Origin: Hydnum rufescens UP504
Taxonomy: Eukaryota > Basidiomycota > Agaricomycetes > Cantharellales > Hydnaceae
DNA: 64,000 nucleotides
Direction: 5' to 3'
Assembly: GCA_014904985.1 (NCBI GenBank)
Contig: MU129080.1
Coordinates: 16,752 to 80,751 of the forward strand
Below, piece by piece: positions 9,738-21,556 of this stretch. The stretch's first letter is position 1; each line of letters begins with the position of its first letter. The position numbers and the translations under genes were made by a program. The notes under the pieces were generated by a model, which was given only the letters and a program-made list of their open reading frames with translations, ran no database searches and had not been told where the DNA came from.

Positions 9738-10143
9738 GGATAAATCCCTATTACATACAATTCACATCACACCCAACACCTCCTCAAATGAATCCATTAT
9801 ATCCAATTCAATCTCATCCATTTCCCATCATTCCTTTCATTATTACAGGCTGGTCAGTCACATGGGGGACCTAATTTAGGCACCATTTTGGGGGCAGAAA
9901 ATGGTACCTAATAGGTCCCCCAGACAGTACAGCTGATATATGGCCATTACAGTTCATTTTGGCCAATCATGGCTGTGCTAGATTATATATTTATTATCAT
10001 TATTACTACTATTATTATATACATATTATCCCCCCCCCTGGGGTCTGCCACCACAGGGGGCAGTTCATGCAGGTCACAGGTTTGCAGGTGGTGGGCCAGG
10101 TTAATAAATAGCACATTAGTAGAAGAAAAGTACCTTAAATCCA

Positions 10144-11376
10144 CCACACACCCACTGCAGCAGGTGTATGGCTCATTTGCCCCAGTGGGGGGCCTGGGCT
10201 CCATTTGGGCAGACTTTCAAGGGGGTGTTTGTGGTTTTCATTCATACAGGTGTTTGCAGTTTTCATTTGTGTGGTTGTGCATGGTTTTGTTCCCAATTTT
10301 CATTCCTGGCATGTTGTTCAGTGGGTTTGTGGTCTGGGGTTCCACCAGGTTCCACTGGCAGGTTGGTGGATTCAGGCTCAGTGGTGTAAGTTTCAGGTGT
10401 TAGCTAAAATTAAAAGAATACATACATTATATGGCCACACACCCACTGTGGTGGGTGTGTGGCCCTATTCTCCTGCTCTTCTGGTCCATGGTTTCATATG
10501 GGTGGGGTTTTGTTGGTGGTGTACTTGTTGGCTTGGGGGTCCATGGGTTCACACATTGAGGTTGGACAGATTGATCTAGAATAGAAATAAAACATTAGTT
10601 ATATCAAAACTCATGCAAAAAGAGCAGCAACTGCTGCTCTTTTTGTGCATTTGTAGCTATTGAAAAAAACACATAGCTAGTATTGCCACACACCTGCTGC
10701 AGTGGGTGTGTGGCTCCCTACTTTCATCTTGGTGTGTTGTGTGCCCACCTTCATTCATTTATTTTCCTGTTTGGGCATTCCAATTCATGTGATGTAGGGA
10801 CTTTTGGTCATTGGGGGGGGGGATATCCTGGCCTAGAATAGGCAATAAAACATTAGTTAAAATTTTAAAAACAGTGCAAAAAGAGCAGCAAGTGCTGCTC
10901 TTTTTGTGGTGGGTGGGAACATGGACTTAACTTATGGAACCACACACCCACCACAGTGGGTGTGTGGTTCACTTGGCCACTCAGGCAGTGTGTTACCACC
11001 CCTTGCATTTTTGTTTGGGCTCAGTTGGCTGGGTGTTGTTTCATTGAGTTTGGTGTTCTTGGGTTTTGTGTCACATGGTGTTGCATTGTGTGGTGTCACA
11101 TCATTGGGTTTTGCATCATTGGGTCACATTGTTGGGTCATGTTGTTTCATTTGGTGTGTTTTTGGTTTGCATATTACCATATGGGGCCTGACTGGTTGGG
11201 TCTCATCCTTTGGCACCTGTGACCAGGCTATGACCTAGAATAATAAAGGTTGTTAGTAAAAAAGTTCAAAGCAGCACAAAAAGAGCAGCTTTTGCTGCTC
11301 TTTTTGCACTGTTGTATCTATGATGAAAAAAAAGAAGACTCGCCTTATGACCACACCTGCAGTTGTGGGTGTGTGG
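10144..11376 (-). repeat. Hairpin/intron-like module array 2, leftward part
   Basis: Minus-strand modules. Type 1 hairpins at 11351-11376, 10940-10967, 10686-10713, 10435-10462 and 10144-10171; type 2 at 11274-11308, 10876-10909 and 10613-10649. Acceptor-like TTCTAG ends lie at CTAG 11235-11238, 10833-10836 and 10576-10579 on the plus strand, each preceded on the minus strand by CTAAC or CTAAT. The donor after the first hairpin reads AAG-GCGAGT (possible GC donor), the next is mutated to TTAAGT and the third to CTATGT. The exon-like segments are T-poor on the minus strand, so composition follows module orientation. Confidence 0.7.
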
Positions 11377-11440
11377 TTGTTGTGTGCTTGCCTTTTCAGG
11401 CAGTTGCCTGATGTGGTTACAAAGATGGGAGGAGATGTAG

Positions 11441-12057
11441 ATTCAATGCTGGCAATTGCCAGTACTCAAGAAGCACCCAAGTGCTGGCACTACAAGCACA
11501 ATACACATTAATAGCAGGCATGCACATGCATAATAGATACTATATAATAAATATTTGTCCACAAAAATGCAATAATGATGATGATAACAAGTCAGAGCTC
11601 AATAAGGCATGATATAGCTAATTGGAAGGGGATTGGGCCACTTCTACACATCAGAATTGGCCCAAATTTGAATATATTTACTACATAGGTGATTAACTAT
11701 ATCACATGTTCTGGGCATTTTTCAATTTTTCACACCTTCAATTCCCTATTTAGGGAATTGAAGGTGTGAAAAATTGAAAAATGCCCAGAACATGTGATAT
11801 AGTTAATCACCTATGTAGTAAATATATTCAAATTTGGGCCAATTCTGATGTGTAGAAGTGGCCCAATCCCCTTCCAATAGCTATATTGTGCCTTATTGAG
11901 CTCTGACTTGTTATCATTGTCATTATCACATTTTTGTGGACAAATATTTATTATATAGTATCTATTACACATGTGCATGCCTGCTATTAATGTGTATTGT
12001 GCTTGTAGCACCAGCACTTGGGCACTTCTTGAGTACTGGCAATTGCCAGTGTTGAAT
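11441..12057. repeat. 617-bp near-perfect palindrome
   Basis: Two arms of about 305 bp meet at about 11750 with almost no spacer (AATTCCCTA-TT-TAGGGAATT). The arms differ by a few small changes. It sits between the leftward and rightward hairpin modules and could extrude as a cruciform. One arm alone recurs at 9121-9435. Confidence 0.9.
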
Positions 12058-12116
12058 TGTGCAACTACACAGCCACACCCAGCACCTGCCAGAATGCCAG
12101 AAAGGTGAGCACATGA

Positions 12117-13480
12117 CCACACACCCACTGCAGTGGGTGTGGTACTATTTAAGGTGAGTTTCCCACTGCCCTGATAGGTACTGTGGCACAAAAAGAGCAG
12201 CTTTTGCTGCTCTTTTTGTGCAGGATTTAAATGTTTTACTAACACTTTTATTTACTGCTCTAGGGCAAGCTGCCCCACCCACAAATGACACCCCACACAT
12301 GACCACATGAACAGAAACATGTGAACAAACAAACAGCAACAACACACAGAGGAAGCCACCAAGAAGAGCTGGAAAACAGAGGCCACACACCTGCTGTGGT
12401 GGGTGTGTAGCCATATAAGGTATGTATCATTTTTAATAGTTACAAACATGCAAAAAGAGCTGCTGCTGCTGCTCTTTTGGTGTGACATTTGATTTCAACT
12501 AACATACTCACTATTCTAGGTCAATATATCCCATCCCAATGCAAGAAGTTATGCAGCCATGAGCCAAAACCCATGGGCCCACCAGGACCCCATGAAACCC
12601 CACACCCCATTACATGCAAACATGCCAACAAATGAGGGAGCCACACACCTGCTGCAGCAGGTGTGTAGCAATATAAGATATGTAATTTTTTGTTTAAATA
12701 GCTACAGTCATGCAAAAAGAGCAGCAGTCACTGCTCTTTTTGCACGACTCTTGAATTTTAACTAATGCCTTGGTTTTTCTAGGCCAAGTTATCCCAGCCC
12801 AATACATGAACCCATGCAGTTGCAAGCCCAAACCCACTCACCCACCAGTACACCAAAGAAACCCCCTGAATGATGAGGCCCAATCAGCCAGGACCCCAGC
12901 AGCAACACATGAACTGTGGACACACCAAATGAAACCCAACCAAACAGAGCCAGCCAAACAAAACCATGCCAAACACCATGACACCATACCCAATGAAACA
13001 ATGCCAAACAAAAAGGCAAGAGGTGGCCATGTGAACCACACACCTGCTGTGGCAGGTGTGTGGTTCTATATAAGGTAAGTGCACCCAGCAACAATGCCCT
13101 GTGCATGACCAGATGAACAAACCAACAAATGATGATGGCAACATGCACATACAGCCATGGAGAAGACAAGCAGGAAAATGGAGAGCCACACACCCACTGT
13201 AGTGGGTGTGTGGCCTCATAATGGATGTATTTTTTTGATAGCTACAAATGCACAAAAAGAGCAGCAGTTGCTGCTCTTTTTGCATGAATTTTAATTTTGA
13301 CTAACATATTCTCTATTCTAGGTCAACCCCAACACATCATGAACCCAAATCCACTGACCCCCCAGGATCTCAGTGAAACCCTGTGCATGTCAGGGCAACA
13401 CTGTCATTGAGGCCACAAACAGAGAGAGAGAGTGAGGAGGTGAATTAACCACACACACCTATTGCAGTGGAAATCCTAAG
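12117..13480 (+). repeat. Hairpin/intron-like module array 2, rightward part
   Basis: Type 1 hairpins at 12117-12142, 12383-12410, 12641-12668, 13036-13063 and 13186-13213. Type 2 at 12187-12220, 12449-12481, 12711-12744 and 13250-13283. Intron-like stretches: 12154-12263 (GTGAGT to CTCTAG), 12420-12519 (GTATGT to TTCTAG), one ending at 12782 with its donor mutated to ATATGT, and one ending at 13321 with donor GGATGT. A GTAAGT at 13075 has no type 2 hairpin after it. Order and spacing match array 1. Confidence 0.7.
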
Positions 13481-14305
13481 CATACAGCAACAACCAAACA
13501 GCTATGCACAAGACTTGCACCTATCACAGTGGAAATCCTAAGAGATCAAAACTGAGGATCATCCAACTGTGAAGGGCTATAAATACTATTCCTTCTACAC
13601 AGCCACCAGCCTTCCAGAGCCTTCTGCCAACTTCTGTAACCTTCCAGATCCTTCTAAAGTGCAGCCTCTGCAGCCTTCCTGACTAACCCTTACTAAGCTT
13701 ACCCAGCTGCTTATCAACCATGATCCATCTACTGACTAACCCTTACTCATCCTGCACACATCCCTGCACATGTCCCATACTCAACTTCCAGGTATGCCAT
13801 GCTCATAGTTGATATCTTGAAGGTTGCCCATGCATGGGTATGCCAAAGGTGTTGAAGGACTGTAGTGATGGCAAGGGGTTGGGGATTGGAATGGGTGATG
13901 ACAATGGTGGAGGAGGAGGGGGAGTCTGGATTGGTAGCTGTAGGGACTCACATGGGGGGTGAGGTGACAAGGGATGCTGACATAGCCACAGGTGCTGCCA
14001 ATGATCAATTACCCAACCCACAGCTTGCTGACCTATGCCCAATAATATGAGGGCAATGATGATAATCAAAATGCCAATGATCACAGCAAGGATGATGAGA
14101 ACCCATGACTGAGCTGGAAAGAGGAGGTGAGGGTGTATGAGGATACAGGTGCCATGTGTGAAGATTGATGTAGGACAAAAGTTTGCTGGCTAGCTCTGAG
14201 GGTGGAAGCAGATGTCAGTTCACTCCTGACAGTGCACAAGTACACACAAGCACACATATGAATGAACAACAACACACACATGAAGCCATGGAGGAGAAGA
14301 GGGAG

Positions 14306-14860
14306 CCACAAACCTGCTGCAGTGGGTGTGTGGCAATATCAGGTAAGTATTTCTTAGTAGCAACAAATGCACAAAAAGAGCAGCAGTTGCTGCTCTTTTT
14401 GTGCAATTATTACTCTTCAACTAACTTTTATTTTTTATTCTAGGCTAAGATGTCCACCTAAACCCACAAAACCATGCAGCCATGATGAAACCATGCAGCC
14501 ATGGTGAAACCATGGAACCACACCAAAACCACACAGCCATGAACACAACCACAGCCATGAATGCAATGCACAAGCCCCAAATGACACCCCACAACCATGC
14601 AATGAATGGGACCTGTGCAAAGGGGCAACCAAAGGTCCCCAGCATACCCCCTGAAAATGCATGGACCACCAAATTACCACACACCCACTGTGGCAGGTGT
14701 GTGATCATCTAAGGTGATTCCCCCCCTCCTGTAGATACAACAATGCAAAATGAGCAGCTTTTGCTGCTCTTTTTGCATCACTTTTAACTATTCACTAAAC
14801 TTTTTTTTATTTTAGATCTTGCTCCCCCAAATCCACATGAGCCCTGTATGAAAAATTGAG
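14306..14860 (+). repeat. Hairpin/intron-like module array 3
   Basis: Two further modules on the plus strand. Type 1 hairpin 14306-14333, donor GTAAGT at 14343, type 2 hairpin 14369-14404, branch CTAAC, acceptor ending 14453 (intron-like 111 nt). Then a T-poor exon-like stretch full of CCATG repeats, type 1 hairpin 14677-14703, donor GTGATT at 14714, type 2 hairpin 14743-14778, acceptor ending 14815 (102 nt). Confidence 0.7.
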
Positions 14861-14861
14861 G

Positions 14862-15240
14862 GTGGAAAGTACACAGCTGTGGTACAAATGTAACAAAGTG
14901 GAGTTGACAGGGGAGGGAGTAGAAATAGGGAGAAGAGGAGAAGGGGTAATCACACCACCCTTAGCACTGGCTTCAGGTGGGGGAGCTGCAAACAGGGCTA
15001 AGCACTGGCTTTGCCCTGGACACAGGAGAAAAGGTTGTGAGGGAGAGGAGATCATGATGAAAGGCATAAAGAAGTAGTGACTGGCCAAGTGGCACAGTCA
15101 CTACCTAAGGAGAGGAGGTGGGGTCAGTAAGAGGAAGGGGTGATCCTGCTTACTGCTTTCCCTGCTAGAGTCCAAAGGTGTTGTTCCAGAGCCAGGGAAA
15201 GTCCTAGTAGTTAATGGCGACTAGATAAGCCAGCCAGATA
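14862..15240 (+). repeat. Repeat R, left half, split by the Plavaka insertion
   Basis: Matches, in inverse orientation, about 43190-43500. Its right half is 21387-21547. The two halves become continuous when the Plavaka element is removed, so R was the insertion target. Confidence 0.75.
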
Positions 15241-15409
15241 CACTGTGGGAAGTGGTCCCATGACTTTTATCTGGTCTGCCCAGGTAAATTTCCACCAACC
15301 TGGTTTGCCCAGGGAAACAGCCCCCTGGATTTTCCCCAGGAGAAATTGGACCCCAGGTAAATTTGAGCTGTAACAAGATCCCTGGTTTACCCAAGAATTT
15401 TTGCAGTGA

Positions 15410-18400
15410 ATCTAAATGTGACTTTGGGCAAGGTGTAGGCACTACATTTTTTCCATACAGACTCCTAGATAAAAAGTAAAATTCCTCTTCATCTTCTAAA
15501 CCATCTCCATCATCATTCTTGTCAGCAAAGACAGCTTGGGCAAGATTCCCACTCCTGTTGACAATGGCCCATTGTTGGTCCACTGAACCATACTGGAAGT
15601 GCTTGATTACTGATCCAATGGATGCTAGATCCACAAAATGTGACATCACCTCCATTTGAGAATACAAGAGAGGTTCTTTTGATGCATTGCCACCACCAGT
15701 CATGCAGTCAGTAATGTAGGCTAGAAGATATTGCATAGCATTCTTGAGACCAAGAACTTAAGATGCAGGAAGAACACAATCAAGAATGAATTCAAGCTGG
15801 CCATAATAAATTTGTCATATGAGCTCTTCTGGTGCATGCCTGTGATTGGCATGACAGTCTACTAATACTTCATACTAAGGAATATGATGTTAAGTAGAGA
15901 AAATACTGAGAATATGTGAGAGATGTCCATACTCAAACAAATGATGCATCTCACTGCCTGCCCAAACCACATTGTGCAATGCCAGACTGGATAGAGTCAC
16001 CACCTCCAGCAATCTCCACTTTCCCCCACCAAGGCATAATTTCTGGCAGGAGTGGAACAATGATGGTGTATGGTTTGTTGAAAACATTTGTGAAATAGAT
16101 CCCTATTTTTCGGTGTATCATCTTGTTGGGGTTGTAGACAAGTTGTCATGGCCTTTGAAGGATTGAGAGTGGGTCTGTAATAAATCTGCATTCATGAGAA
16201 TACAGCCATGATTAAAATTCAATACTGACATTCTTTATACACTACTTCACCCTCCAATGGGCTGTCGGATACCCAAGGTTGTGAGCATATATCATCATAT
16301 AAATCATACTGTGCCAAAATTTGGTCCAATTGTGCTAAAGGCAGTTGTCAGCAAGCCAACATGATGTAGGGATTGAGACATGATTTGACTGCCAGTAGGA
16401 GAGATCCGCACCAACACTCCATAACAAAGGACCAGTTCATGCAAGGCTGGCCATTCCTTTCAATGTCTTCGGTGACATGCAACATTGCATGCAGGGTAAG
16501 TGGGCATGTTGATAGTTGCTCAAGATTGTACTGCTAGTACAACCTGGACAAATTGGAGCAAGGGGGGAGAACCCCAAGATCAGTATCTGAAACACTGCAG
16601 TAGCAAAACAAGACATACTTTTCATAATCTCTCACATATGATATGATGAGCAAACAAAGTGCATTGTGTTCATCTCACGAAATTGTGAATTGCATGCAAA
16701 TAGACATGATCTCTCTTAACTTCATGAAGTGGACATAGTATTTCTATTTTGGAAAGCGATCTTTGAGGATGTGGGGGCCAATATATAGGAACCAGAAGGC
16801 CCAATCTTTGGCAGTGAAGTTGTGATGCTCCATCCAGACATTAGGTGTATGACAAGCAAAGGTTGATGGTATTGTGGAACCTGATGATGCTGTTTTGGTA
16901 CCAATTGTTTCCCATGTGACATCACTGATTCAAAATTCACTGCTGCCCTTGTTGAGACCTTTGAATGTGCCTGTCCAAAGCTTAATCATGTTCTTGCAGT
17001 GATTTTCCAAGAACAAGTGCATCCATTCATGAGGGAATGAGGAAAATAGACAAATTGATGGAATCTTGCACACATCACTTTCCCCATTGATTCCGTACTC
17101 CTGACCAAGGGTTTTGCAGTGACCAACTTGAGGTTTGGCATAAATTGCCTGCAATTGAGCTTGGTGCCTTTCCTCAGTATGGTAAGGAAGTTCATGAGGG
17201 TCCCATGATGACAGCTCAACATTGTTGCCATTTGGTTGATGCAATGGGACATAGTAGGTTGAGCAACCCTTTTGTGCATCATGCACAGCCCATATCTTGC
17301 ATGCACAACAAGGACAGAGAGCATTATGCCCCTTGAGGCATGTCACATGTTTGATGGCCTGCATATCACCATTAACAGAAAGGGGATAGACATGAAGATC
17401 AAAGCCATCATTGGATGTCACATCAAAGGCACAAATGCCACAGGCAAGCTGCTTGCACTCATCAATGAATGGCCAGAGGAAAGAATTGAAATCCTGAGGG
17501 GACTTTGGGCCATTAATGATTCCAAGGGGAATAATATGGATGAGGTGTGTACAGATTTCTGGGGGTAGATTGAGATTCATGGCAATGAGGGCCAACATGA
17601 TGCATTGCCACCATGTATGTGCTTGAATATCTGGAAGCCATCAAGCATCAATGCAAGGGTGATATCTTGTTGATCACTGAAGAATGTGTGTCCATATTCA
17701 ACATTGTCGATGGTAATGCACTTGGTGCACAGGATTCAATAATGTGAGCCACCGAAAATATTGCCAATCTCATTGGGATCATATGTAAATTGTGAGCAAT
17801 AAGACATGAGATTGGCAAGACAAGGATTTAGGATGTACACTTTGACTTGAGGGGTAATTGGGATGTAGTTGAAGATCTGACAGGGTTTCCCATTAACATC
17901 ATAACATGGTTCATTACAGAATCGACAAGAGGTGGCATCAATCAGTTTTCTGGTATAGCAGTAACAACTGTTGATACAACTATCATATGCAGTGGGTTTG
18001 ATTTCAGCAAGGCCCATGATCCTCCAATGCAATTTGAATAATGAATCAAGTTCCATACAATTGCAATACATAAATCAAAGTTTGGAATGTGTAGTGTGTG
18101 AGAGGTGCCCACTCAACTTGATACTGAATGCCTTGATATTGTTGAGGTCTGCATCAGTGAGATATTCATTGTCTAATAGACATATATCAGGACCTTGATT
18201 TGAATAAGTTTGGACCCATACCAAATTCATGCATTTCGCAAGCTTGATCATCAATTTCCATATGATTGAGTTCCACTTCAAGCTCATCTCCCCAGTCTTG
18301 TGAATCAACATCACTCACAATATCAGTGGCTGAAGCAGGTGCTTCATCCTTCTTACTGTCTTCATTGTCTTCATCATAATCATCATATGGTTCAAACCAA

Positions 18401-18719
18401 TCATTATCATGGGGGACAGTGCCAGAATTTTCATTTGTCAACATGTTCATCACTCCATGAGCATGTTCTACATAATTATGAGCTAGTAATTGGGCTGGAT
18501 GTTCCTCACCAGCTTCTGAAACATGGTTAAGATGTAGGAATCCCATATTTGGGAGAGTTCTGATGAAAGATACAAACCTTGCAAAGCATTGCCAGCTGTG
18601 TCACCATCATTTGAATTTGCTTGGAATTCCAGCAGATGTTCTTGGGCAAGGTGGCAGTTAATTTGGCTTTGTGATAGTAGGGCACCACAGTGAGGACGAT
18701 GTGTTTTAGCTGGAGCCAT
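15410..18719 (-). pseudogene. Plavaka transposase
   Basis: Cut-and-paste transposase acting in the nucleus at the element's ends. The ATG at 18719 opens a zinc-finger-like N-terminus (HCGALLSQSQINCHLAQEH). An acidic stretch follows at 18187-18546. A Cys-rich block (17736-18071) contains CINSCYCYTRKL and CRFCNEPCYD, matching the family's CINSC...CPxC segment. The core (16930-17598) reads GIINGPKSPQDFNSFLWPF, later CPCCACKIW, then FPHEWMHLFLENHCKNMIKLW, the family's conserved (F/Y)DxMHLxxEN segment with Glu in place of the usual Asp. The C-terminal part near 15500-15736 has SIGSVIKHF and WAIVNRSGNLAQAVF. Parts lie in different frames; introns may join some, but stops near 16450-16750 suggest decay. 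Confidence 0.75.
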
Positions 18720-18799
18720 TACAATGACAAGAGCTATCATTCAATTTGCATCCGGTCTTACTTTCTTGTTTCCCCCCTCTACTCCCAGCACTCCAAAAT

Positions 18800-19555
18800 C
18801 ATAATATCCCTTCTATGCCTTCCAGTACTGAAAAAGACACATCAAAGGCTTCAACAGATGATCTTCTCACAATAATTGCTAGATTAAAGAAGGAAAACAT
18901 GGTGCCTGCAGGTATACATGTTATTTGTGGCAGACTATGCCCAAATTTGTTCCCATTGCTGATCATGGCTAAAAAGCTTCCTCTAGTAAATCATCTTCCA
19001 GTGGTAAACACACCAGAACACCCAAATACAAGTCAGGAAGTGGTGACAAAGATGGGCAAGACCATCATAAGGCCAAAGAAACACACAAGAGGTTCATACC
19101 ATGACCCAAAGGCGAGGCAGGTAGGAGTGGGATCTGTGGTTTCTCAATTCAGGATGCAATGGGTTTGGAAGATGACTGAGATCAATATCTTTGTATTTTG
19201 GTAAGTTATGTGCTCTATAACTTATTAATACTTGAGTCTCAGATGGATACCACACCAGGCCACTGCCTGCTCTCTCGCACAGCACTATCTCTCAGAGAGT
19301 GACATTTTATCTCTCCCTTGGTTGAAACAGGATAAGCACAAAGCTGGCCTTATTATTTGTGACATAAGCATTATATGGTCCTTCATGCCCCCTGTATTAC
19401 ATAGCCAATATGAGTCTTTACAGGCACAGAAAAAACATCCAATCCTGAAGACTTTTGAAAGTACCTGGCCATTTGAAGAGTTAGTCAAGGCATATCTCAG
19501 AAATCGGAAGGCAACAGAGGGGAAGAAGCTGCACAATTGTATCTTTCATGCCTAA
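18800..19555 (+). pseudogene. Second Plavaka gene, divergent from the transposase
   Basis: Starts about 80-100 bp from the transposase ATG on the other strand, so the two share a promoter region. The first part (18800-19200) has a Ser/Thr/Lys-rich segment with DDLLTIIARLKKEN (possible short coiled coil). A second part (19380-19555) has HPILKTFESTWPFEELVKAYLRNRK. That FxxFxxxWPxxxxxxxYLxNRR pattern recurs in accessory proteins of basidiomycete transposons, whose function is unknown. The first part has an early CTG/ATG choice; I did not resolve the start or introns. Confidence 0.55.
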
Positions 19556-20679
19556 ATCACAATCAAGGTTACTAATAATGTTCTTGCTTTAGTGGGTATC
19601 AAGCCCCATAAAGAGTCATCAACTCCTCAGATCAGGAGTGAGGATGCATACACCCACACACCACACAGGATCACCTGACTTACAGGCATCATGAACCACA
19701 CAAACTGTGCAAGAGTCACAAGTGTCATGTTCTGAATCTGAATCTCCCTCACATTCAGCAGCTCATCTTCCCCTACTGGCCTCGAAGAAACATTCAAAAG
19801 ATCTGGCCAAAATCTCCAATCAACCCCACAACCATCTACCCACACCACCAGTCATGAAGACACTGCCTTTCCCAAAAGCTCTGGCTCAACTCTCGAACTG
19901 ATAATGCCCACAATAATAATGGTGCTGATGTCAATCAATCCTTGCCCTTGAACAACTTCTCAGTTTCATGAAGGCACAAGTGCAGGGTGCTGGAGCCAAC
20001 AATATTTGATAATGATGACAACATGCAAGGTACATATACTGTTTCATTATCTTCACTTGTGATCTGACAAATCATTCACCCAATAATTCCCCTTCAGCCT
20101 CTAGTTCTACTACACTGGCATCCACTCAACTTCCTGTTCAAGACCAAGCTCCACACAGTCCCAAACATCTGACCCCCCAGCCAAAGCCAAAAGCTTGCCA
20201 GCCAAGAACACATGCATCTGTGCTGAGCCACAACAACAACAGCAATGATCTCAGGAAGAAATTCAAACAAAATCATCAAATGAGTATGAATTTTCAATTC
20301 TAATCTTCACCATACTCCAAACCTGTTAACAAATCACACTAGCACAAGAATCTTCAAGGCAGATCCAGACTCCCGCAACATCAACATACTTTCCCAGTCC
20401 ATCTCGCACTGGCAGTGCTCACACTTAGCACCTTTAATTGGTGAGTTTCTTGGCAATATAGGGACTCTACAATGATTTCCCTTAACCATCTTCACTAGCT
20501 CTGCTGCTACTTTCTGGAATGCTCTCCCTTTCCTACAAGCTAGTTCTCAACTATTCTGGTCTCATTCTCCAATGCTTTCCCTCTCAACTGCCCACTGCTC
20601 AAAGCCACTATTCTGATTTCCTCAATGCTACAATGCTTTCTTTGAGGCTAGATACTCTCACCCAAGGTCAATGATTTGT

Positions 20680-21010
20680 TCATGGTTTGCTCAACATCAC
20701 AACAGTTCACTCAACATCGCAACATTGCAATGGTTCGCTCAACATCACAATGGTTTGCTTGATGTCACAACAATTTGCTCAATGTCACAACAATTCACTT
20801 GATGTCACAACAGTTCACTTGACATCACAACAGTTTGCTCGACATCACAACAGTTCGCTCAACATCACAACAGTTCACTTGACATCACAACAGTTCACTC
20901 AACATCATGATGGTTTGCTTGACATTGCAACAGTTCACTCAGGATCACAATGGTTCATTCAAAATTGCCTTGGTTTGCTCAAGATTCCAAGAATTCATTC
21001 AACACTTGCC
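20680..21010. repeat. 20-bp minisatellite
   Basis: About 16 tandem copies of a 20-bp unit of the form TTCGCTCAACATCACAACAG, with transitions such as TTTGCTTGATGTCACAACAA. The unit is not a multiple of three, so it is unlikely to be selected as coding sequence. It lies inside the Plavaka element. Confidence 0.85.
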
Positions 21011-21386
21011 ACAATTTATTCTGGGTTATAATACTCAAGATTCTGTTTGTACAAGAACTAGTTTTCCCATCTTGTAGTCATAAATAATATTCACTATCGC
21101 AAAGTTTACATTGTTGAATTAATGGGAACCCTGGGAGAAAATCCCAGTTTAATCTTGGAAACTCTGCCTCATACTTGTGGTTTAACCACTTAAAACACCT
21201 GGGTTTCTTGCTTATTCTCAGATTTTCACCCCAGGTAATGACACATGTGGCCCCAGTTTGCCCACAACTATCATTTCATGGGCTAACCAGGAGACCATCC
21301 TTGGGAACCACATAATTTACCTGGTTTGCCCATGGGTACTGCCATGGGCAGACCAGGTAAAAGTCATGGGACCACTTCCCACAGTG

Positions 21387-21547
21387 GATAGGCAGATAGA
21401 AGCAGAGGCAGAGGCAGAGGCAGAGTATCATGGTTTCTCACTAGGTGACAAAGATCTGGGCAAAAGGTTAACTATTTGATTCTGTGAAATCTGCTGTATA
21501 TACATGACTTTTGAGTTCTAACTTAATTATGTAATACACTATATTAC
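21387..21547 (+). repeat. Repeat R, right half
   Basis: Continues the sequence of 14862-15240 after the Plavaka element. It matches, inverted, about 43030-43190. It includes a short GCAGAG tandem run near 21402-21424. Confidence 0.75.
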
Positions 21548-21556
21548 AACAAATGA

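Larger units (their letters stand above)
9436..14168 (+). repeat. Tandem segmental duplication, unit 2
   Basis: The longer copy. Order: DDE transposase 3' end, truncated LTR start, long hairpin, minus-strand hairpin modules, 617-bp palindrome, plus-strand hairpin modules, and a 640-bp unique tail with a TATAAATA box. Unit 1 can be derived from it by a deletion between hairpin modules near 7150. Confidence 0.9.
15241..21386 (-). mobile_element. Plavaka-type DNA transposon (CACTA-related)
   Basis: A complete 6.15-kb element. Inverted ends of about 43 bp start CACTGTGGGAAGTGG (15241) and end with its complement (21386). They are flanked by GATA on both sides (15237-15240 and 21387-21390). Subterminal CCTGGTTTGCCCAGG-like motifs recur at both ends and are likely transposase-binding sites. 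It carries a minus-strand transposase (about 15410-18719), a divergent plus-strand gene starting near 18800, and a 20-bp minisatellite. Plavaka elements are a basidiomycete group related to CACTA/CMC transposons. Multiple frame breaks suggest it is inactive, though introns explain some. Confidence 0.85.

Noticed and set aside
6585..14703. CRISPR-like regularity of palindromic repeats
   Set aside because: Repeats are palindromes of two alternating types with related, not unique, spacers of very different lengths. The context is eukaryotic with transposons, and there are no cas genes.
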